Shown here in pieces: positions 1 to 8,315 of a stretch of DNA of 64,000 bases (position 1 is the stretch's first letter; each line of letters starts with the position of its first letter). A program made the translations under genes and the position numbers. Location of the stretch: contig CBDDFN010000020.1 of the NCBI GenBank assembly GCA_965227065.1, forward strand, positions 434,001 through 498,000. The letters run 5' to 3'. This DNA comes from CBDDFN01 sp965227065 (GTDB taxonomy: Bacteria; Pseudomonadota; Alphaproteobacteria; SPJN01). The notes under the pieces are model-generated. The model searched no databases. It was not told the DNA's origin and saw only the letters and a list, made by a program, of their open reading frames with translations.

Positions 1-411
1 CTCGCCATTTTTGAATGCATTGGGAAACAAGTGGGTTCCGCCAGCGAAAAATAGTGCTCTATTTTGATGAAACTGGATCGTGAAATAGGGTTGTTTGACA
101 GCCTCAGCCATCAAAAAGCCGGCGGCTCCTCCGCCCGCTCCGGTATTAATCGGGTAATAATCCCGTGTGATGGGGTAAAGCTTGCTTTCTTCCATATCCA
201 TAACCTCCCGGCGAAGAAAGCTTTTATCACTTTGTATGCGCAACCATTCGCCATGTGAGCAGTCGGCAACTTGCCGGTCCGTTGGGCCCGACCAGTCAAT
301 CGCGGCGTAGATTTTTCGTTTGTCGCTGCCCGCCGGATTTCCCGAGCAGGCACCCATACTGATCAAAATTGCTGTAATCGTCGCGATGCGCACCGATATT
401 TTCAAAAACAT
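1..411 (-). CDS. Putative lipoprotein, 3' end beyond window
   Basis: An open frame of 137 codons runs from an ATG at 411 to the left edge without a stop, so the C-terminus is missing. Residues 1-22 form a signal peptide (MFLKISVRIATITAILI) ending in an SMGAC lipobox-like motif, followed by a short polar mature start (SGNPAGSDKRK). This predicts a lipid-anchored periplasmic protein. The rest (for example CSHGEWLRIQ and YPINTGAGGGAA) matches no family I recognise. GGAAC lies about 10 bases upstream of the start. The case rests on the intact frame and signal peptide; the function is unknown. Confidence 0.65.
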   Translation of the reverse strand, partial: MFLKISVRIATITAILISMGACSGNPAGSDKRKIYAAIDWSGPTDRQVADCSHGEWLRIQSDKSFLRREVMDMEESKLYPITRDYYPINTGAGGGAAGFLMAEAVKQPYFTIQFHQNRALFFAGGTHLFPNAFKNGE

Positions 412-588
412 TTTGATAAAGTTCCAATAATAGAGGGCGTGTTTATTAAATATGCTATCACTTACTGGGGGTCGCGCAAATGTATTCAAAGTGCGTGACA
501 TTCTGCCAAATGGGTTGAAAAGCGCGTGAATTTTGTGCGCTGCTGGGGCATGGTGAGGGCGATTCATCTTGCCTTTTAGACCGGTTCC

Positions 589-1458
589 ATGCGCCTTCCA
601 GCTCCTCTCGCTTTGATGCGGCCCCATCAATGGGTGAAAAACGGCCTTGTTGCCGCGCCATTGTTCTTCACGCCCGAACAGGTCAATCTTGATTCGATCA
701 TTGCGGTTGTGATCGCGATTGCGTGCTTCTGCTTCATCTCAAGCTCGGTCTATATCCTGAACGATTATGCCGACCGTGAGGCTGACCGGCAGCATCCTGA
801 GAAAAAGACCCGGCCGCTGGCGGCTGGAACGGTGCCGATCCCGGTCGCCTTTGCTTTGCTCGGCCTGTTGCTGGTGGCCGGCTTTGGCGGCAGTTTCGTG
901 CTGATCGGCCCGCAAGTGGTGCCGTTTCTGGCGATCTATTTCGTGCTTAATCTGGCTTACAGTTTCGGGCTCAAGAAACTGGCTTTGATCGATGTGATGA
1001 TCATCGCGCTGGGCTTTATCATCCGGGTTGAGGCCGGGGCGGCCGCGGCTGATTTGATCCCGTCTGTGTGGATCATGATCATGACCGGCCTGGGCGCGCT
1101 GTTCATCGCGCTCGCCAAACGCCGTGATGATCTGGTGCGCGCGCTTGATAGCGGTCACCGCAAGGCGCTGGAAGGCTACAATCTTCAATTCCTCGACTCG
1201 GCTATGTCGATCGTGATCGGGGCGGTTCTGGTCGCCTATCTCATCTACACGACCGATGCCGACGTGATCGCGCGTATGGGAACCAACAAGCTTTACTACA
1301 CCGCGCCTTTTGTGGTTCTGGGCCTGTTCCGCTATCTTCAGATCACGCTGGTGGAGGAACGATCAGGCTCTCCCACCAAGGTTATTTTGACCGACAAGTT
1401 TCTGATGGGGGTGGGCGCGCTGTGGGCCCTGACCTTCGGCGCCCTGCTTTATATCTAG
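589..1458 (+). CDS. Decaprenyl-phosphate phosphoribosyltransferase (DPPR synthase, UbiA family)
   Basis: A 289-residue polytopic UbiA-superfamily prenyltransferase. The N-terminal RPHQWVKN and the aspartate motif NDYADREAD (residues 58-66, NDxxDxxxD), followed by HPEKKTRPLAAG, are the hallmarks of the branch that moves 5-phosphoribose from PRPP to decaprenyl phosphate (Rv3806c, NoeC-like), not of ubiquinone or heme prenyltransferases. A second conserved loop, LAKRRDDLVRAL, lies mid-protein. The product would be decaprenylphosphoryl-5-phosphoribose, the first lipid intermediate of D-arabinofuranose donor synthesis. The genes downstream supply the epimerisation step, which supports the call. 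An internal ATG at 616 is an alternative start. Confidence 0.85.
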   Translation: MRLPAPLALMRPHQWVKNGLVAAPLFFTPEQVNLDSIIAVVIAIACFCFISSSVYILNDYADREADRQHPEKKTRPLAAGTVPIPVAFALLGLLLVAGFGGSFVLIGPQVVPFLAIYFVLNLAYSFGLKKLALIDVMIIALGFIIRVEAGAAAADLIPSVWIMIMTGLGALFIALAKRRDDLVRALDSGHRKALEGYNLQFLDSAMSIVIGAVLVAYLIYTTDADVIARMGTNKLYYTAPFVVLGLFRYLQITLVEERSGSPTKVILTDKFLMGVGALWALTFGALLYI

Positions 1459-1479
1459 ACCGAGTTTTGGGAGGCCCGC

Positions 1480-2490
1480 GTGGCTGAAGGCGGCATCCGC
1501 AAGATCGTTTCCGACAAGGGGTTCATGGCCCGCGCCGAACGCTGGGTGCTGTATTCCATGCTCGGCTTTGTCGGCGTGTTTGCGATTGCCGCAATCCTGT
1601 CGGGCGGCGAAGAGGTTCTGGCCGCGCTCAAGCGTATTTCGATCTGGGAATATGGGCTGCTGCTGGGGTTGAGCCTGCTGAACTATGCGGGCCGGGCGGC
1701 GCGCTGGCAGCTTTTCACCCGCAAGCTTGATATTGATATCCCCTTTGGCCGCAACACGCTTTACTACATTGCCGGCTTTTCGATGACCGCAACGCCAGCC
1801 AAGGCGGGCGAGGCGCTGCGCCTGTGGTTCATGAAACGCGCGCACAAGATCCGCTACGCCAATTCGCTCAACATTCTGGTGGCCGACCGTCTGTCCGATA
1901 TGGGTGGCACGCTCATTCTGGTTTCGGTGTCGGTTGCGCTGTATGACGCCTATTGGTGGGTGACGGCGGGTGCGGCGGGGTTCACCGTGCTCGTCACCCT
2001 GTTCTTCATGCGCCCGCAAATCGGCATCATGCTGATCAACTGGGCCTATGCCCGGGTGGAACGCAGCCCGCGCCTGTTTGCCCAAGCCCGGCACATGATG
2101 CGCCAGTCGGCGCGTCTGGCCTCCATCCCGACCTATTCGGCCGCGCTTGTGCTGGCGGTGGGCGGCTGGTTCGCCGAGGCGTTTGCATTCTATCTGTTGC
2201 TCGACATTCTGGGCGCGCAAATCGGCCTTGGCGAGGCGGTGTTTATTTTCGGCTTTTCCATGCTGGTCGGCGCGGCGGCCATGTTGCCCGGCGGGCTCGG
2301 CGGGACCGAGGCGACCATGTTCGGGCTTTTGGTGGCGCTGGGTGTCAGCGCCGACATTGCGATTGCAGCTACCGCGGTGATCCGCTCAACCACACTGTGG
2401 TTCGCCATATTGCTCGGCTTTATGGTGTTGCCCGCAACTTTGAAACGCGTGCGCGCCGATGAAACCAGCCTTGAAGGAGCGCCATCATGA
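1480..2490 (+). CDS. Flippase-like integral membrane protein (lysylphosphatidylglycerol synthase TM-domain family)
   Basis: A 336-residue protein with about eight hydrophobic segments and the conserved family features (Y-AGRAARWQ near residue 70, TPAKAGEALRLW, DRLSD-GG, LPGGLGGTEATM). It starts at GTG 1480 behind a GGGAGG site. The family (UPF0104, TIGR00374-type) lacks the aminoacyl-transferase domain of MprF and is generally thought to handle lipids or polyprenyl-linked sugars. Lying between DPPR synthase and DprE1, and overlapping dprE1 by ATGA, it is a reasonable candidate to flip a decaprenyl-linked pentose, but that is inference from position. Confidence 0.75.
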   Translation: MAEGGIRKIVSDKGFMARAERWVLYSMLGFVGVFAIAAILSGGEEVLAALKRISIWEYGLLLGLSLLNYAGRAARWQLFTRKLDIDIPFGRNTLYYIAGFSMTATPAKAGEALRLWFMKRAHKIRYANSLNILVADRLSDMGGTLILVSVSVALYDAYWWVTAGAAGFTVLVTLFFMRPQIGIMLINWAYARVERSPRLFAQARHMMRQSARLASIPTYSAALVLAVGGWFAEAFAFYLLLDILGAQIGLGEAVFIFGFSMLVGAAAMLPGGLGGTEATMFGLLVALGVSADIAIAATAVIRSTTLWFAILLGFMVLPATLKRVRADETSLEGAPS

Positions 2491-3830
2491 ACTGGAATGA
2501 GATGCCGCTCACCGGATGGGGGCGCACCACTGTTGTTGAAGGGTCGGTGGGCAGGCCCGAACGCGGTTCAGACCTCGCCAAGCTGCTGCGCGAGGCCGAC
2601 GGCCATCCGCTGATCACCCATGGCGGGGGACGCGCCTATGGCGACCAGGCCCTGCCGGTTGAAGATGGCAAGGTTATCCTGACGAGCCGCATGAACCGCA
2701 TGTTGGCGCTTGACCCTGACGCGGCCACCATCACCGTTGAGCCCGGCGTGACGTTCCGTGATCTTGTCCGCTCACTGGTGCCGCAAGGTCTGCTGGTGCC
2801 GGTGACGCCGGGCACCGCCTTTGCCACCATTGGCGGGGCGGTTGCCAATGATGTCCATGGCAAGAACCACAGCCATGGCAGTTTCGGCGACTATGTCACC
2901 GCGCTTGAGCTTATCCTGCCCGATGGCAGTGAAAAGACCGTCACCGAGGCTGAGACGCCGGAGCTGTTCAAAGCCACGATTGCGGGCCTGGGCCTGACCG
3001 GCCTGGTCAAGTCGATCAGTTTCCAGCTGAAGACAGTGCCGGGCGACTGCATGGTGCGGCGCGAACGCAAGATTAATAATCTCGAAGATTATCTGTGCGC
3101 CTTTGAAGAGGAAAACGCCAAAGGCACGCCCTATCTGGTCGGCTGGATCGATGCCATAGCCAGGGGCCGCAAGATGGGCCGGGGCATTTTGGAAGCAGCA
3201 GAACCGGCGGCGGAAACGTTGGGCGAGGAGCCAGCACCGGATAAGGCGGTGCCGATTGATTTCCCCGGCTTTGCGCTTAATCCCTTGTCGGTGCGCGCGT
3301 TCAACATGGCCTATTACAATCGCATTGGCGCCAAGGGGCGCGAGGCGCTGGTGCCGTTTGAGACCTTCTTTTATCCCCTTGATGCCATGGCCAACTGGAA
3401 CCGGATTTACGGCAAGCGCGGCTTTTACCAGTTCCAATGTGTCGTCCCGCAGGCCGATGGCGAGCAGGCGCTGGCCAAGCTTCTGGACGAGATTTCGCGC
3501 GCAGGCGCGGCGTCTTTCCTGGCGGTGCTGAAATGTATGGGCCGGCGCGGCAAAGGCTATCTGAGCTTTCCCATGCCCGGCTATACGCTGGCGCTTGATT
3601 TCCCGGCCAGTTCCAAGACGGCCGAGCTGGTCGGCACGCTGAACAAGATTGCCCGTGATTATGGCGGGCGGGTCTATCTCGCCAAGGATGCGCTTTTGTC
3701 GTCGGATGATTTTGAGGCCATGTATCCCGAGGCAGACCAGTTCCGCTCTGTCCTGCGCGCGATTGATCCGGCCGGACGGATGGCATCGCCCATGGCGCGG
3801 CGTCTGAATTTGACGGGGGCAGGGCAATGA
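2487..3830 (+). CDS. dprE1: Decaprenylphospho-beta-D-ribofuranose 2-oxidase (DprE1 homologue)
   Basis: A 447-residue VAO-type flavoprotein. GGGRAYGD (47-53), PGTAFATIGGAVANDVHGKNH (108-128) and SFGDYV form the FAD-binding half; YLAKD with Lys400 matches catalytic Lys418 of the mycobacterial enzyme. It oxidises the 2'-OH of decaprenylphosphoryl ribose, the first half of the epimerisation to arabinose. The position equal to Cys387 of M. tuberculosis DprE1, the residue trapped by benzothiazinones, is Ala369 here (codon GCG at 3591-3593), exactly 31 residues before the lysine as in the reference. The gene overlaps both neighbours by ATGA, so it is translationally coupled to the flippase-like gene and to dprE2. 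Confidence 0.9.
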   Translation: MNWNEMPLTGWGRTTVVEGSVGRPERGSDLAKLLREADGHPLITHGGGRAYGDQALPVEDGKVILTSRMNRMLALDPDAATITVEPGVTFRDLVRSLVPQGLLVPVTPGTAFATIGGAVANDVHGKNHSHGSFGDYVTALELILPDGSEKTVTEAETPELFKATIAGLGLTGLVKSISFQLKTVPGDCMVRRERKINNLEDYLCAFEEENAKGTPYLVGWIDAIARGRKMGRGILEAAEPAAETLGEEPAPDKAVPIDFPGFALNPLSVRAFNMAYYNRIGAKGREALVPFETFFYPLDAMANWNRIYGKRGFYQFQCVVPQADGEQALAKLLDEISRAGAASFLAVLKCMGRRGKGYLSFPMPGYTLALDFPASSKTAELVGTLNKIARDYGGRVYLAKDALLSSDDFEAMYPEADQFRSVLRAIDPAGRMASPMARRLNLTGAGQ

Positions 3831-4588
3831 GCAAAGTGCAACGGCAAGATGGAACCTGCTGGGTGATTTTGGGCGCAAGCTCTGCACTTGCCCGCGCCTT
3901 CGCCCATAAAGTCGCCGGGCTTGGGGCTGATGTGATTGTGGCGGGCCGTGATCTGGATGATCTGTCGGCGACTGCTGCCGATCTTAAAATCCGCTATGGT
4001 GTCGATAGCCATGTTTTGAGTTTTGATGCCGCCGATACCGCCAGTCATGATGGTGCGGTCGCGCGGATTACCGAGCTTGCCACCAAGCCCATCAGCGTCT
4101 TTCTGGCTTTTGCGGTCATGCCCACCCAGGATGAGATTGATGCCGATCCGGACAAGGCGGTTGTGACCACCCAGACGGGCTATGTTGGCGCGGTGTCGAT
4201 CCTGCACCGACTGGCACCTGTGCTGGAGACGCAAGGCGAGGGCCGGGTCATAGGCATTGGCTCGGTCGCCGGTGATCGCGGGCGGCTTAAAAACTATGTC
4301 TACGGGTCGGCCAAAGCGGGGCTGCACACCTATCTGCAAGGGCTGCGCGCGCGGCTCTACGCCAAGAATGTCATGGTGACAACGATCAAGCCGGGCTTTG
4401 TCGACACGCCGATGACCTGGGGCGACAAGGGCCCGATCCCGATTGCCAGCCCCGATGCGGCGGCGACCCAGATTCTCAAAGTGTCGGACAAGGGCAAGGG
4501 CTCGGCTTACGTGCCCGGCTTCTGGTTCTTTATTCTTACGATTGTGCGCTTTATTCCCGAAAAGATTTTGTGGCGATTGCCTATTTGA
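3827..4588 (+). CDS. dprE2: Decaprenylphospho-keto-ribose 2-reductase (DprE2 homologue, SDR)
   Basis: A 253-residue short-chain dehydrogenase with an unusual glycine motif (GASSALARA, 16-24), catalytic Ser146 (GIGSVAGDRG) and Tyr159-x3-Lys163 (YGSAK). The GASSALAR start, the GRLKNYVYGSAKAG block and the FVDTPMT segment are typical of the DprE2 branch, which reduces the 2-keto intermediate made by DprE1 to decaprenylphosphoryl-D-arabinose using NAD(P)H. The overlap with dprE1 (ATGA at 3827) fits the known need for the two to act together. No arabinosyltransferase that would use the product is in the window. Confidence 0.88.
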   Translation: MSKVQRQDGTCWVILGASSALARAFAHKVAGLGADVIVAGRDLDDLSATAADLKIRYGVDSHVLSFDAADTASHDGAVARITELATKPISVFLAFAVMPTQDEIDADPDKAVVTTQTGYVGAVSILHRLAPVLETQGEGRVIGIGSVAGDRGRLKNYVYGSAKAGLHTYLQGLRARLYAKNVMVTTIKPGFVDTPMTWGDKGPIPIASPDAAATQILKVSDKGKGSAYVPGFWFFILTIVRFIPEKILWRLPI

Positions 4589-4638
4589 TCGGTCTCGATA
4601 ATCTGTCACTCTTAATCAGTTGAGGTGAGGGGAGTAAC

Positions 4639-5853
4639 ATGCTGATCGATTTGTTGTTTCAGCGGCTGATTAAGCAGGGTGGACTGAAAGTATCAGGTCC
4701 CGGTGAAGCGGTGCGCCACTTTGGACCCGATGGTCACGCAGCCCCGGTTCATTTGCATTTTGCGACCAAGCGGGCGGCGCAAAGACTGTTTCTCAACCCC
4801 AAATTATCACTCGGCGAAGATTATATGTCGGGCGAGCTTGAGCTGCGTCAGGGCTCGATGGCTGATTTTCTGGAACTGGTCACCGCCAATATGGGCGCGG
4901 TCGGCTCCATCCCCTTTCAGGGACCGGCTGACAGACTGCGTCAGGCCCTGCGCTGGTTTGCCCAGCGCAATCCGCTGGGCCTCGCCCAGGAACATGTGAA
5001 GCATCACTACGATTTGTCGGGCGAGCTGTACGATCTGTTCCTTGATGAAGACCGCAACTATAGCTGCGCCTATTTTGAACGCCCTGATATGAGCCTTGAA
5101 GAGGCCCAGCAAGCCAAAAAGCATCTGGTGGCGCGCAAGCTGAATATCGAGCCGGGCATGTCGGTTCTGGAAATCGGCTGCGGCTGGGGTGGTCTTGCTT
5201 GCACGCTGGCCCGTGATTATGGCGCCAACGTCACCGCGATCACGCTCAGCGAAAAGCAATATGCCTATTCGAAAGAACGGGCGCGCAGGGAAGGGCTCGA
5301 AGACAAGGTCAATTTCGTCTTTGAAGACTATCGCGACACCAAGGGCACGTTTGACCGCATCGTTTCGGTCGGCATGTTTGAGCAAGTCGGCACGCCGCAT
5401 TTCAAAACCTTTTTCGACACGGTTTACGACCGGCTGGCTGATGACGGAATGATGCTGCTGCATTCCATTGGCCGGATGGATGGGCCGGGCACCACGCCCT
5501 CGTTCATCCGCAAATATATTTTCCCCGGCGGCTATGTGCCGGCCTTGTCCGAAATCCTGCCTCATATTGAGCAGACCGGGCTGTGGGTCACCGATCTTGA
5601 AATTCTGCGCCTGCATTATGCCGAGACGCTGAAAAACTGGCGCGCCCGGTTTATGAAAAACTGGGACAAGGCGGCCGAGCTTTACGATGAGCAATTCTGC
5701 CGGATGTGGGAGTTTTATCTCGCCAGTTCGGAAATGACCTTCCGCCACTGGGGACAGATGGTGTTCCAGATCCAATTGTCGAAAAGCGTCGACGCGGCGC
5801 CGCTAACGCGCGATTATATGTGGAACACGCAAGCCAGATCGATGGCGCGATAA
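4639..5853 (+). CDS. cfa: Cyclopropane-fatty-acyl-phospholipid synthase family methyltransferase
   Basis: A 404-residue SAM-dependent methyltransferase. Residues 1-110 are the variable N-terminal domain; SVLEIGCGWGG (175-185) is SAM motif I, and EHVKHHYDLSGELYDLFLD and YSCAYF are conserved in Cfa. It adds a methylene bridge to unsaturated acyl chains of membrane phospholipids. The C-terminal NWRARFMKNWDK region is also typical. GAGGGGAG precedes the ATG. It lies 50 bases after dprE2 on the same strand, so it may be co-transcribed, but the family is widespread and the link may be only positional. Confidence 0.88.
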   Translation: MLIDLLFQRLIKQGGLKVSGPGEAVRHFGPDGHAAPVHLHFATKRAAQRLFLNPKLSLGEDYMSGELELRQGSMADFLELVTANMGAVGSIPFQGPADRLRQALRWFAQRNPLGLAQEHVKHHYDLSGELYDLFLDEDRNYSCAYFERPDMSLEEAQQAKKHLVARKLNIEPGMSVLEIGCGWGGLACTLARDYGANVTAITLSEKQYAYSKERARREGLEDKVNFVFEDYRDTKGTFDRIVSVGMFEQVGTPHFKTFFDTVYDRLADDGMMLLHSIGRMDGPGTTPSFIRKYIFPGGYVPALSEILPHIEQTGLWVTDLEILRLHYAETLKNWRARFMKNWDKAAELYDEQFCRMWEFYLASSEMTFRHWGQMVFQIQLSKSVDAAPLTRDYMWNTQARSMAR

Positions 5854-5960
5854 AAAACGGCGCTGCTAAAAAAACGAAGTGACAAAAATTGGCGGTTTGT
5901 TAGGGTTTGATCATCGACATTGGGGGTCACGCCCATGGAAACACTAAAGGGGGAGTTGTG

Positions 5961-6506
5961 ATGAATTTGAAAAAGACACTGGTGGCGGGGACTGCTGCCG
6001 TGGCGTTGGCGGTGACCGCATCGGCACCGGCCTTTGCCTTTGAGCCCAAAAATGACCGCCGGGTCATGGCCTATTGGTCGTTTGATCTGGGCGGACCGCA
6101 AAAAACCGCTGAAGACCGCACCAAGCTTGGCCTGTCGGTCAATTTCGACGCCAGCCACAATGGCGCCTATGCAAGCCACGGCACAGCGTTCGGCTATTCG
6201 GATTTTGAGCGTCCCGCGTTCATGGATCTGCAGCTTGGCTTTGATGGCAAGATGAAGGGCCTGGCACTCAACGGATCGGACATGCTGGCCCTTGACCAGG
6301 CGCTTTATGCCGATGGCGATGACGAAGGCGGCACCCTGTTCGGCATCAAATGGTATTATGTGCTGTTTGCAGCCATGGGCGCAGGCTCAGCCGGCTATCT
6401 GATTTATGACGCCTTCTCCGATGATGATTCGGATGACGAGGATGCCGGTGGCGGCGGTGGCGGCGGCGGCGTGCCGCTGGTCGGCGATTTGCCGCTTCCG
6501 CTCTAA
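5961..6506 (+). CDS. Exported protein of unknown function with acidic and poly-glycine tail
   Basis: 181 residues from the ATG at 5961, which follows GGGGGAG; the frame is open upstream but that part has no signal features. Residues 1-28 are a clear signal peptide with an APAFA cleavage site. The mature part has short aromatic-glycine segments resembling outer-membrane beta strands (VMAYWSFDLGG, LDLQLGF-like repeats). A hydrophobic stretch near 131-150 (WYYVLFAAMGAGSAGYLIYD) is followed by a run of Asp/Glu, about nine glycines and a PLVGDLPLPL end. I do not recognise the family. A strong terminator follows directly. Confidence 0.75.
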   Translation: MNLKKTLVAGTAAVALAVTASAPAFAFEPKNDRRVMAYWSFDLGGPQKTAEDRTKLGLSVNFDASHNGAYASHGTAFGYSDFERPAFMDLQLGFDGKMKGLALNGSDMLALDQALYADGDDEGGTLFGIKWYYVLFAAMGAGSAGYLIYDAFSDDDSDDEDAGGGGGGGGVPLVGDLPLPL

Positions 6507-6513
6507 GCGCTTT

Positions 6514-6549
6514 AAAACCCGGCCTTTCGACAGCGAGGCCGGGTTTTTT
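6514..6549 (+). terminator. Rho-independent terminator
   Basis: AACCCGGCCT (6516-6525) pairs perfectly with AGGCCGGGTT (6536-6545) across a 10-base loop and is followed by a T run to 6549. An A run precedes the stem, so it can also work in reverse, ending the convergent biotin-carrier operon, whose stop codon lies at 6548-6550. Confidence 0.88.
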
Positions 6550-6769
6550 ATGTTTCCATCACGGCGACCAGATCGCCTTCGGTCACCATATCTTCTTCGG
6601 CGACCTTGATTTCCACCAGCGTGCCGTCAATCGGCGCGGCCACGGGGATTTCCATCTTCATCGATTCCAGAATGATGATGGGATCGTCTTCTTCCAGCGC
6701 CTGGCCGGGCTTGGCGACAATACGCCAGACCTTGCCGGTGATTTCAGTGCGGACGGGTGTTTTTGCCAT
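6548..6769 (-). CDS. Biotin carboxyl carrier (biotinyl domain) protein
   Basis: A 73-residue stand-alone biotinyl domain. Residues 35-41 are ESMKMEI, with Lys38 as the biotinylated lysine, and hydrophobic GKVWRIVAKPGQAL and DGTLVEIKVAEEDMV form the two halves of the barrel. It carries CO2 as carboxybiotin between a biotin carboxylase and a carboxyltransferase. It starts 13 bases after the carboxyltransferase gene, so the two form one enzyme. No biotin carboxylase subunit is nearby, which leaves open a shared carboxylase encoded elsewhere or a decarboxylase-type complex. Confidence 0.88.
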   Translation of the reverse strand: MAKTPVRTEITGKVWRIVAKPGQALEEDDPIIILESMKMEIPVAAPIDGTLVEIKVAEEDMVTEGDLVAVMET

Positions 6770-6782
6770 CGGTGTGAGCTTC

Positions 6783-8315
6783 CTACAAAGTGGCGGGCCA
6801 GTTGACCATCAGATGATCGCCAACACCTTGGGTGCGGCCCCGATCATGGATGGCCAGGGTTGATTTGAGATAATCCCGGCTCTCGCGGGGGTCGATCACG
6901 GCATGGGCGAGATAGGGCGCAGCGAGATCATAGGCGCTGGTTTGTTTGGAGACCTGTTCGACCAGTTCGGCAAAGCGGTCCGGATCATCCTCGGCGCGCA
7001 CCCCGAAAGCGACATTGACCGCCACGGCAGGGTCCATGAACGAAATTTCGCCGGTGAACCAGCTGGCGGTTTCATCGGCCTTGCCGCCGCCCAGATTGAG
7101 ATAGGCCTGACCGAAACTCTTGCGCAGCACCAGCGCGATCTTGGGCACCGTCGACAACTCAAGCGCCTGCATGAAGGTCATGATCTTGCCGCCAAGCCGC
7201 TTCTTCTCGCTTTCGGTGCCGACCAGAAAGCCCGGCGTGTCGGCCAGGAAAATGATCGGCAGATTATAGCAGTCGCACAGCATGATCAGATTGGCGATCT
7301 TGGAACAGGCATCGGGATCAAGCGCGCCGCCCTTGAAACGGGGGTTGGAGGCGGCAATGCCCACCGCACGGCCATCAATCCGGGCAAGGCCGGTGACCGC
7401 AACCTTGGCGTAGCGGGCTTTGATCGGAAAGAAGCTGCCCGGATCGACAATCGCCTCAATCACCTGGCGGACGTCATAGACCTGACCGCGCGCTTCAGGC
7501 ACCAGATCAAGCACGGATTGAATGGCGTCTTCGGCCCCATCGGGCACCGCCATGCGGCCGGGCGCAATGCCATTGTGATCAGGCATGTAAGATAAGAAGC
7601 GTTTGATGGTAGCGATGGCTTCTTCATCAGTGTCAACGACCGCATCGGCATAGCCGGTCACTTCGGTATGAAGCCGCCAGCCACCCAGCGCATCAGCGGC
7701 TTCGTCCTCAGAGATCGCCACCGAGGTCACATTGGGGCTGGAAACTGCCCAGATCGCATCCTTCCGCATAACAGTGAAGTCAGACAGGATGGATGAAAAT
7801 GCACCGCCGCCATAGGTCAGCCCCAAAACGGCAGAGGCGGTGGGAACGATGCGCGGGCGGTGATACTGAGCGCGTTCGCCCGACAGGCCAATGCCGCTGG
7901 CCCCCATAATGTCTGGGATGCGCCCGCCGGCGCATTCCATCAGATAGACCAGCGGATGGCCGTTCTCGCGCGCAATGCGGGCGACGCGGCCCTGTTTCTT
8001 GCCCATGATTTCAGCGGAGCTTGATCCCAACGTGGTGAAGTCGGCCGCATTGATGCCGATGAGGCGGCCATCCACCCGGCCAAAGCCCGACACCATGCCA
8101 TCCCCGGGTGTGCGGTCGGCATGGTCGGGATTGGTGGAATGGGCAAAAACGCCGGTTTCGGCAAAGCTGCCATCATCGCACAGAACCGCCACGCGCTCCC
8201 GCGCATTCAGGATGTGATCGGTAGCGGCGCGCTCTGCAAGTCGTTTGGCTGAGCCCATGGCGCGCGCCTGATCAAGCCGCGCCTGATGGGCGTTGATCTT
8301 GTCATCATAGCTCAT
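6783..8315 (-). CDS. Acyl-CoA carboxylase carboxyltransferase (beta) subunit
   Basis: A 510-residue carboxyltransferase of the propionyl-/acetyl-CoA carboxylase type with two crotonase-like halves. The N-terminal half contains GRVDGRLIGINAADFT and ECAGGRIPDI; the C-terminal half contains FLADTPGFLVGTESEKK and LRKSFGQAYLNLGG. It moves CO2 between carboxybiotin and an acyl-CoA. I chose the ATG at 8315 (MSYDDKINAHQ), inside the end of metC, over an upstream start at 8342, because the family normally begins close to this point. The substrate cannot be told from the sequence by eye: propionyl-, methylcrotonyl- and methylmalonyl-CoA all remain possible. The enzyme's partner is the biotin carrier downstream. 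Confidence 0.87.
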   Translation of the reverse strand: MSYDDKINAHQARLDQARAMGSAKRLAERAATDHILNARERVAVLCDDGSFAETGVFAHSTNPDHADRTPGDGMVSGFGRVDGRLIGINAADFTTLGSSSAEIMGKKQGRVARIARENGHPLVYLMECAGGRIPDIMGASGIGLSGERAQYHRPRIVPTASAVLGLTYGGGAFSSILSDFTVMRKDAIWAVSSPNVTSVAISEDEAADALGGWRLHTEVTGYADAVVDTDEEAIATIKRFLSYMPDHNGIAPGRMAVPDGAEDAIQSVLDLVPEARGQVYDVRQVIEAIVDPGSFFPIKARYAKVAVTGLARIDGRAVGIAASNPRFKGGALDPDACSKIANLIMLCDCYNLPIIFLADTPGFLVGTESEKKRLGGKIMTFMQALELSTVPKIALVLRKSFGQAYLNLGGGKADETASWFTGEISFMDPAVAVNVAFGVRAEDDPDRFAELVEQVSKQTSAYDLAAPYLAHAVIDPRESRDYLKSTLAIHDRGRTQGVGDHLMVNWPATL

